DNA of 5,106 bases, taken from positions 1-5,106 of the forward strand of contig JACQHM010000048.1 of assembly GCA_016199025.1 (NCBI GenBank). The letters run 5' to 3'. Shown here piece by piece: positions 1 through 4,276 of the stretch. Both the position numbers and the translations under genes were made by a program. A model generated the notes under the pieces. It searched no databases, was not told where the DNA came from, and saw nothing but the letters and a program-made list of their open reading frames with translations. Numbering within the stretch: the stretch's first letter is position 1; each line of letters starts with the position of its first letter. Source of the stretch: Candidatus Methylomirabilota bacterium. GTDB lineage: Bacteria; Methylomirabilota; Methylomirabilia; Methylomirabilales; JACQHM01.

Positions 1-24
1 GGGATCGATGCCAAAGCCCAAGGA

Positions 25-106
25 CGCACGTCGCACGTCGCACGTGGCTGGTCGTAGAAACCACCTGCGACGTGCGACGAGCCATATGCTACCTGCGACG
101 AGCCAT
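25..106. repeat. Tandem and inverted repeat cluster upstream of korC
   Basis: Three perfect head-to-tail copies of the 7-base unit CGCACGT fill 25-45. Bases 29-47 are the reverse complement of 61-79 with one mismatch in 19, separated by a 13-base loop (48-60), so the segment could form a long hairpin in RNA or a cruciform in DNA. The 13-base word TGCGACGAGCCAT occurs at 73-85 and again at 94-106. Frame 1 is closed by a TAG at 55-57. Frame 3 is open through the whole segment into the downstream gene, but the repetitive content argues that this is spacer rather than coding sequence. This looks like an intergenic repeat of the kind found in many copies in some genomes; copy number cannot be judged from one window. 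Confidence 0.75.
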
Positions 107-128
107 CGAGGGACCGAAGGAAGCGAGG

Positions 129-674
129 ATGCGGTACGAGATCCGATTGAGCGGCGAAGGGGGCCAGGGGATTGTCCTGGCGGGGATCATCCTGGCCGAG
201 GCGGCCATCGAGGATGGGAAGAACGTTGTCCAGACCCAGGCCTACGGGCCCGAGTCCAGGGGAGGGGCGACGAAGAGCGAGGTCATCATCAGCGACGAGG
301 AGATCGACTACCCGAAGGCCACCAGGCTCGACCTCCTCCTAGCCCTGACCCAGGAGGCCTGCGACAAGCACCGGCATGATCTGAAGGAAGGGGGGATCCT
401 GGTGGCTGACGCCTCCAGGGTCCTGACTCTGCCCCAGGGAGGGTGGGTCGTCTACCGGCTCCCCCTCTTGGAAACGGCCAGGGAAAAGGTGGGGAGGGGT
501 GTCGCCGCCAACATCGTTGCCCTCGGCGCGATTGCCGCCCTTGCAAAGCCGGTCTCCCGGGAAGCCTTGGAGAAGGCTGTCGGGAGGCGTGCCCCCAGGG
601 GGACTGAGGCGCTTAACCTGAAGGCCCTCGATGCCGGCTATGAGCTGGCCGACTCCCTCCGCCAGACAGCGTAA
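129..674 (+). CDS. korC: 2-oxoacid:ferredoxin oxidoreductase, gamma subunit (KorC/PorG type)
   Basis: This 181-residue protein is a gamma subunit of a 2-oxoacid:ferredoxin oxidoreductase, the cytoplasmic enzyme that oxidatively decarboxylates 2-oxoglutarate, pyruvate or related acids to acyl-CoA and passes electrons to ferredoxin. Visible hallmarks are the glycine-rich GEGGQG at residues 9-14, the YGPESRGG signature at 39-46 followed by KSEV, and a VAANIVALGAI helix near 125-135. Length matches stand-alone gamma subunits. I chose ATG 129 because GAGG (125-128) and GAAGG (116-120) precede it and because the protein then begins directly at the conserved domain. A GTG at 72 would add 19 residues encoded by the upstream repeat. 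Alpha and beta subunits must lie outside the window, probably upstream. Substrate (2-oxoglutarate, pyruvate, branched-chain or aromatic oxoacid) cannot be read from this subunit, so the symbol is provisional. Confidence 0.93.
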   Translation: MRYEIRLSGEGGQGIVLAGIILAEAAIEDGKNVVQTQAYGPESRGGATKSEVIISDEEIDYPKATRLDLLLALTQEACDKHRHDLKEGGILVADASRVLTLPQGGWVVYRLPLLETAREKVGRGVAANIVALGAIAALAKPVSREALEKAVGRRAPRGTEALNLKALDAGYELADSLRQTA

Positions 675-809
675 TCATTTCCGGTCTACAGGATTCTCTT
701 CTTTAGTTCAAGGCATGGGCCGCGGGGATCGAGAAGGTCAGGTCATGCATTGCAGGAACGTGCAATGGGATCAGGAGGACGAACAGGATATGCGTTACCA
801 AGTCAGGGA
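675..809. other. Intergenic spacer between korC and the ATPase gene
   Basis: No convincing reading frame of its own and no clear terminator with a T-run after the korC stop. The two longer open stretches crossing it are shadows: one starts inside korC and the other runs antisense. No -35/-10 pair stands out. It holds the inverted repeat at 748-767 and the AGGAGG at 773-778, described separately. Whether the ATPase has its own promoter here or is read through from korC is not decidable from the sequence. Confidence 0.6.
748..767 (+). promoter_or_regulatory. 7-bp inverted repeat upstream of the ATPase start
   Basis: CATTGCA (748-754) and TGCAATG (761-767) are perfect reverse complements separated by six bases. 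The element could be a protein operator or an RNA hairpin. It contains both alternative upstream starts of the ATPase frame (TTG 750 and ATG 765) and the AGGA (754-757) that could serve ATG 765, so as RNA it would hide them. The function is inference; the symmetry is directly visible. Confidence 0.4.
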
Positions 810-813
810 ATGA
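773..813 (+). promoter_or_regulatory. Possible mini-ORF leader coupled to the ATPase start
   Basis: A perfect AGGAGG at 773-778 is followed, after 11 bases, by ATG 790 opening a seven-codon frame (MRYQVRE) whose TGA at 811-813 overlaps the ATPase ATG at 810-812 as ATGA. The ATPase start itself has only AGGGA directly abutting it (805-809). This arrangement would fit translational coupling, in which ribosomes load at the strong site, finish the short peptide and restart. The 11-base gap is longer than ideal, so the mini-ORF may be chance. Confidence 0.25.
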
Positions 814-3449
814 ACACAGCTTCTCAGGCCCCCTGGCACGCCCTCTCCACTGAGGAAGTGCTGGCGGCGCTGGAGACCGGCACCCGTGGCCTTTCCGGTG
901 AAGAGGCGACGGCCCGGCTGAAACAGTATGGCCCAAACCGACTGAAGGCGTCGCCGCCGACCTCACCCTTCAAGCTCTTCCTGGACGAGTTTCGCAGCCC
1001 TCTCATTCTGGTTCTTATCGCCTCCGCCATCCTCCTCTTCCTCGTGGCGGCCATTGGGAACAACCCCGATCAAAACGTCGATGCCGGACTCATCCTGGCC
1101 ATCGTGCTCTTCAACGGCATCCTGGGTTTCATCCAGAACTACCGGGCCCACCGGGGGATTGAGGCCCTCAAGCGTCTAACCGCTCCCATGGCAACCTTCC
1201 TCCGTGATGGCCGCAGGGTGACGGCCGAAACGTCATTGCTGGTGCCGGGTGACGTCGTGCTGCTAGAGGAGGGGGACCGCGTCCCCGCCGACGGGCGGCT
1301 CATCGAGGCTTACGACCTGCGCCTGGACGAGTCGGCGCTCACCGGAGAGAGCCTCCCGGTGGCCAAGACTCCTAGGCCCCTGCCCGAGGATACCAGCCTC
1401 GCCGAACGAGCCAACATGGTCTATCTGGGGACCGTCGTGATGCGGGGAAGGGGTCGCTTCGTTGTCACTGGGACGGGCATGGGCACCGAGGTGGGGAGGA
1501 TCGCTGAAGCGATCCAGACAGCGGAGGAACGGCCGACCCAGTTCCAACGGGAGGTCGCAGACCTGGGAAAGCGGCTCACCACCATCATTGCTCTCCTGAT
1601 CCTCCTCATCGCCGTGCTCCAGCTCACGCTGGGGCATCTCACCCTCCTGGAGACCTTTGTCACCGCAGTGGCCCTGGCTGTGGCCGCCATCCCTGAAGGC
1701 CTTCCGGTGGTGCTCACCCTCGCCCTGGCCTTCGGCACCAGGCGCATGCTGGAGCGTCAAGCCCTGGTCCGTTCCCTGCCGGTGGTGGAGATCCTGGGCT
1801 CGGCACAGGTGATTTGCGCCGACAAGACGGGTACCATCACGGAAGGCCGCATGAGCCTGCGCTATCTGTTCTGGGAAGGCCGCCTCCTGGAGGTCACCGG
1901 CGGGGCTACGGCCACCGATGGTGGGTTCCTGGAGCAAGGTCGTCCCACCGACCAGCGCGAAAACCTGGCTTTGCTGGCGGGTGGTTTGTGCAACAATGCC
2001 CACCGTGATCCTGACCAAGGCTTCCAAGGCGACCCTACGGAAGTGGCCCTCCTTGTTGGTGCCTACAAGGCCAAAATCGACCTGGATGCCTATGTCAGGG
2101 TTGACGAAGTCCCCTTCTCTTCCGAGCGGAGGATGATGAGCGTGGTCGTGCAGCAAGACGGTCACCGCTTCGTCTTCTCCAAAGGCGCCCCAGAGGTGAT
2201 TATTGACCGCTGCACGCGGTTGTACACGCCAGAGGGCCTGAGACACCTCACGGAGGAGGAGAAGGATCGTCTGTTGGCGATGAACAATCAACTGGCAGGC
2301 CAGGCCCTCCGGGTCCTGGCACTGGCCTACAAGGAGGATCCTGTTTCGGGTCGGGAGGAGTTGGAGAAGGATCTCATGTTCCTCGGCCTGACAGGCCTCA
2401 GCGACCCGCCCCGGGAGGAGGCGAAGACGGCCATGGCGGTGGCCTTCAGGGCGGGGATCCGGGTGGTGATGATCACGGGCGACAACCGCCTCACGGCGAC
2501 GGCGATTGCGAAAGAGGTAGGCCTGGAAGGCGAATGCGTGGAGGGACGTGACCTGGATGACCTGAGTGCCTTGGCCCTGGAAGACGTGGTCAAACGGGTC
2601 AACATCTTTGCCCGGGCCGAGCCCAGGCAGAAGCTACGCATCCTGCGGGCGCTTCAGCGTCAGGGCCAGGTGGTGGTGATGACGGGCGATGGCGTGAATG
2701 ACGCCCCAGCCTTGAAAGGCGCCGATGTCGGTATTGCGATGGGGATTCGGGGTACCGACGTGGCCCGCGATGCCTCGGACATGGTGCTCTTGGACGACAA
2801 TTTCGCTACCATCGTGGCCGCCGTCGAAGAGGGCCGGCGCATCTTTGCCAACATCAAGAAATTCGTCAACTATCTCCTCATTGGGAACTTCGCAGAGGTG
2901 CTGGTAGTCCTGGTGGCCTCCCTCTTCGGCTACCTGCCCATCACCGCCATCCAGATCCTCTGGATCAACCTCGTCACCGACAGTGGCCCTGCGGTGGCCC
3001 TGGGTGTGGACCCACCCGCTCCAGGGCTGATGAGCCAACCGCCCCGCCGCGGGGGGGTCATCAGCCGGGGCATGTTCGGACTGATCATCAGCATCGGCGT
3101 CGTCAAAGCCGGCATTATCCTCTTAAGCTTCGCCCTAGGGCTCCTGTTTGACTTCAAGACTGCCCAGACCATGACCTTTACCGCCTTTGTGGTGCAGGAG
3201 TACCTGCGCTTGGGAGTGCTACGCTATCAGGAGCGCACCTCATTTTTTGCCAACCGCTGGCTGGTGATCGCCGTGGCGGTGAGCCTAGCCCTGCAGATGG
3301 TCCTCATCTACACCCCTGTGGGTGACCTTTTCTCGGCGGTTCCTCTGGGCCCCTGGCCTTGGCTCATTTTGCTCGGCGGACTGGTCATCGGCTTCATTGC
3401 TGGCCTACGCATGACGGACATCGTGGTGCGCCACTTAGGCGCGATCTAG
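810..3449 (+). CDS. P-type Ca2+ ATPase, SERCA-like (P2A), cation exporter
   Basis: This 879-residue membrane pump couples ATP hydrolysis to cation export, most likely Ca2+. In order it shows a cation-ATPase N-terminal domain (WHALSTEEV onward), M1-M2 near 64-108, the actuator loop with TGES 178-181, M3-M4 near 256-308 with IPEGLP (Glu296), the phosphorylation site DKTGT (Asp338), nucleotide-domain FSSERRMMSV (about 436) and KGAPE (Lys458), TGDN 556-559, TGDGVNDAP 625-633, and M5-M10 to the C-terminus, giving ten membrane segments. Aligned by eye to SERCA, the calcium ligands are present: Glu296 (M4), Asn693 and Glu696 (M5), Asn720, Thr723 and Asp724 (M6), Glu797 (M8). ATG 810 is chosen because family members start shortly before WHxLS and because upstream codons (GGA, CGA, ACA, TTA, AGT) are unlike the gene; TTG 750 and ATG 765 are alternatives adding 20 or 15 residues. 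Family certain, ion inferred. Confidence 0.95.
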   Translation: MNTASQAPWHALSTEEVLAALETGTRGLSGEEATARLKQYGPNRLKASPPTSPFKLFLDEFRSPLILVLIASAILLFLVAAIGNNPDQNVDAGLILAIVLFNGILGFIQNYRAHRGIEALKRLTAPMATFLRDGRRVTAETSLLVPGDVVLLEEGDRVPADGRLIEAYDLRLDESALTGESLPVAKTPRPLPEDTSLAERANMVYLGTVVMRGRGRFVVTGTGMGTEVGRIAEAIQTAEERPTQFQREVADLGKRLTTIIALLILLIAVLQLTLGHLTLLETFVTAVALAVAAIPEGLPVVLTLALAFGTRRMLERQALVRSLPVVEILGSAQVICADKTGTITEGRMSLRYLFWEGRLLEVTGGATATDGGFLEQGRPTDQRENLALLAGGLCNNAHRDPDQGFQGDPTEVALLVGAYKAKIDLDAYVRVDEVPFSSERRMMSVVVQQDGHRFVFSKGAPEVIIDRCTRLYTPEGLRHLTEEEKDRLLAMNNQLAGQALRVLALAYKEDPVSGREELEKDLMFLGLTGLSDPPREEAKTAMAVAFRAGIRVVMITGDNRLTATAIAKEVGLEGECVEGRDLDDLSALALEDVVKRVNIFARAEPRQKLRILRALQRQGQVVVMTGDGVNDAPALKGADVGIAMGIRGTDVARDASDMVLLDDNFATIVAAVEEGRRIFANIKKFVNYLLIGNFAEVLVVLVASLFGYLPITAIQILWINLVTDSGPAVALGVDPPAPGLMSQPPRRGGVISRGMFGLIISIGVVKAGIILLSFALGLLFDFKTAQTMTFTAFVVQEYLRLGVLRYQERTSFFANRWLVIAVAVSLALQMVLIYTPVGDLFSAVPLGPWPWLILLGGLVIGFIAGLRMTDIVVRHLGAI

Positions 3450-3460
3450 GGTATCTTTTT
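3428..3460 (+). terminator. Weak terminator candidate at the ATPase 3' end
   Basis: GCGCC (3428-3432) and GGCGC (3438-3442) form a 5-bp GC stem with a five-base loop inside the last ATPase codons. A run of five T follows at 3456-3460. The T-run begins 13 bases after the stem, too far for a textbook intrinsic terminator, so this is a weak call. Confidence 0.22.
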
Positions 3461-3495
3461 GAGTGAGTTGAGGGGGGAAGCCTGCCGCTTGAGGT

Positions 3496-3531
3496 GGGAC
3501 ATCTCCGCCCCCTGGAGGGGTAGGAGATCCC
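3496..3531. repeat. Compound inverted repeat (13-bp stem-loop)
   Basis: GGG (3496-3498), ATCTCC (3501-3506) and CCCC (3508-3511) can pair with GGGG (3517-3520), GGAGAT (3523-3528) and CCC (3529-3531), leaving a five-base loop, one small internal loop and a two-base bulge. It lies about 50 bases after the ATPase stop and ends two bases before the TTGACA at 3534. It could protect or end the ATPase message (no T-run follows) or act as a DNA site beside the promoter. The pairing is visible; the role is inferred. Confidence 0.5.
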
Positions 3532-3533
3532 CC

Positions 3534-3563
3534 TTGACAAGCTTTGCCTTTTCAGCGTGTTAC
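3534..3563 (+). promoter_or_regulatory. Sigma-70-type promoter candidate for the small unknown gene
   Basis: A perfect -35 hexamer TTGACA (3534-3539) is followed by an 18-base spacer and TGTTAC (3558-3563), which matches the -10 consensus at three positions including the first T. Transcription would begin near 3570 and leave a leader of roughly 190 bases before the start at 3763. The perfect -35 in an otherwise GC-rich stretch is the main support; the -10 is weak. Confidence 0.5.
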
Positions 3564-3581
3564 CCTCCAGAGGCTCCGACC

Positions 3582-3601
3582 ATGGGACATCCCTGTCCCA
3601 T
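3582..3601 (+). promoter_or_regulatory. 8-bp perfect inverted repeat in the leader
   Basis: ATGGGACA (3582-3589) and TGTCCCAT (3594-3601) are exact reverse complements around a four-base centre. It sits about 20 bases after the candidate -10, the right place for a repressor operator or for a 5' hairpin in the transcript. No T-run follows, so it is not a terminator. Confidence 0.45.
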
Positions 3602-3658
3602 CCCTAACAGCCCTTCCTTTCTCCTTTTCCCCTTCACCTTTGGGAATCAGCATACTTA

Positions 3659-3707
3659 GGGGCTGGAGGCCTGTTGGCCGGGTCCCGCTCCCCTTGGCCC
3701 CTTTTTT
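3659..3707 (+). terminator. Weak terminator or attenuator candidate
   Basis: GGGGC (3659-3663) can pair with GCCCC (3697-3701), extended by up to three G-U pairs, enclosing a smaller GGCC/GGCC hairpin (3668-3671 with 3676-3679). Six T follow immediately at 3702-3707. The enclosed loop is long, which weakens the stem. If the promoter at 3534 is real, this would lie inside the leader of the small unknown gene. Confidence 0.28.
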
Positions 3708-3739
3708 GCTCTTTGGTTCCTGGGGAAGGGGAGGACACG

Positions 3740-3751
3740 ATGCATCCTTAG
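3740..3751 (+). promoter_or_regulatory. Three-codon mini-ORF overlapping the next ribosome site
   Basis: GGGGAGGA (3728-3735) is well spaced for ATG 3740, which opens a frame of only three codons (Met-His-Pro) ending in TAG 3749-3751. The final G of that stop belongs to the purine run that serves the main start at 3763. A ribosome on the mini-ORF would cover or reload at the main site. This may be chance in a purine-rich leader. Confidence 0.22.
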
Positions 3752-3762
3752 GAGGAGGGACG

Positions 3763-4179
3763 ATGATACGGTCGATGCGAGACATAGGAGCCAAGGTGGA
3801 CGAACTGGGGAAGCTCAGGGAGGAGCTGAAGACTTTAGCCGAGCGGGAGCGGGGGTTAGTGGAGGAGGTCAAGAGCTTCCTCAAAGCCTGGCGACTCGAG
3901 GAGGTGGCAGGAGGCTCTTACAGCGCCAGGTTGATTCGGGCGGAGCTGTTGACGGTGGATCCCGAGCGGTATTACGAGCTGGTTCCCTTTCCTATCTTCC
4001 TCAAGTCGGTACGGGTGATCATGGAGAAGGCCCAGGAACACCTCGGGGAAGGGGAGCTACAGGAGTTGGCTGCTTCCACTGAGGTAAGGGAAGCCTTGAA
4101 GGTGACCCGGCTGGAGGGCCATGGGCTTCCCGCGGGCGGTGCGAAAGGGCCTTTCCATGGGAAAGGCCGCGGCCGGTGA
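3763..4179 (+). CDS. Unrecognised small protein with N-terminal coiled coil
   Basis: This 138-residue protein is not one I can assign. ATG 3763 is chosen because a strong purine run (AGGAGGAGGG, 3750-3759) sits just upstream; the frame is open further upstream, but only through non-coding sequence. Residues about 8-43 form a plausible coiled coil, with heptad positions I8, L15, L18, L22, L25, L32, V36, F39 and W43. A compact part follows at about 50-117: a Gly-Gly-Ser-Tyr turn, a strand-like SARLIRAELLTV, then DPERYYELVPFPIFLKSV and a charged helix ending in LKVTRL. The last 20 residues are rich in Gly, Lys and Arg and are encoded over an inverted repeat. There are no cysteines, signal peptide or membrane segments, so it is probably cytoplasmic. 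The layout loosely recalls small phage-type coiled-coil proteins such as Gam-like ones, but no motif proves it. It appears monocistronic. Confidence 0.72.
   Translation: MIRSMRDIGAKVDELGKLREELKTLAERERGLVEEVKSFLKAWRLEEVAGGSYSARLIRAELLTVDPERYYELVPFPIFLKSVRVIMEKAQEHLGEGELQELAASTEVREALKVTRLEGHGLPAGGAKGPFHGKGRGR
4148..4168 (+). repeat. 9-bp perfect inverted repeat in the gene's last codons
   Basis: GGCCTTTCC (4148-4156) and GGAAAGGCC (4160-4168) are exact reverse complements around a three-base loop, ending just before the TGA at 4177-4179. As RNA it would be a stable hairpin, possibly a transcript end or stabilising structure; no T-run follows, so intrinsic termination is doubtful. Confidence 0.5.
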
Positions 4180-4238
4180 GGTGAGCGAGATCAAACACCC
4201 CTAGAAAGAGCCAGGTCCAACGGCCAGTCGCACGGTCC

Positions 4239-4268
4239 TTGTCTCTCCAGCGATGGGCAGAGGATAAA
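4239..4268 (+). promoter_or_regulatory. Promoter candidate for the iron-sulfur gene
   Basis: TTGTCT (4239-4244) matches the -35 consensus at four of six positions. After 18 bases GATAAA (4263-4268) matches the -10 at four of six. A start seven or so bases further on would fall at about 4275-4277, at the ATG itself, giving a leaderless or nearly leaderless message. The gene's lack of a well-spaced Shine-Dalgarno site agrees with this. The eight-A run (4266-4273) overlaps the -10 and raises the chance of a spurious match. Confidence 0.3.
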
Positions 4269-4276
4269 AAAAAGAG

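Larger units (their letters stand above)
3450..3762. other. Structured non-coding region, ATPase to small unknown gene
   Basis: This 313-base gap has no credible gene. The open stretches crossing it translate into proline-, serine- and phenylalanine-rich sequence with no recognisable motif. It contains, in order, a compound inverted repeat (3496-3531), a TTGACA promoter candidate (3534-3563), an 8-bp inverted repeat (3582-3601), a pure pyrimidine run of 25 bases (3611-3635), a weak terminator-like hairpin ending in six T (3659-3707), and a purine-rich translation start region with a three-codon mini-ORF (3740-3751). It most likely ends the ATPase unit and carries the promoter and long 5' leader of the next gene. 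Confidence 0.65.

Noticed and set aside
25..106. CRISPR array
   Set aside because: The repeat units are only 7 or 13 bases and are adjacent or overlapping, with no regular unique spacers of 25-45 bases and no cas gene.
72..128. GTG 72 as the korC start
   Set aside because: It would add 19 residues encoded by the repeat, containing a duplicated LRRAI/MRRAI word, in front of a domain that normally starts at the residues encoded from 129.
8..379. Open frame overlapping the repeat and korC in another frame
   Set aside because: Its translation is Arg/Gly/Pro-rich low-complexity sequence over the repeat and in a shadow frame of korC, with no motif.
1263..2291. Long antisense open frame (342 codons) inside the ATPase gene
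   Set aside because: It is rich in His, Gln, Gly and Arg with no recognisable domain and lies entirely opposite a gene with unmistakable P-type ATPase motifs. High GC content commonly keeps such antisense frames open.
3459..3659. Short + strand open frame after the ATPase
   Set aside because: It has no ribosome site, its composition follows the C-rich spacer, and it runs through the promoter candidate and two inverted repeats.
4180..4276. tRNA or other structured RNA gene in the last spacer
   Set aside because: No acceptor stem with a T-loop GTTCRA-type motif or cloverleaf is visible, and no extended pairing was found.
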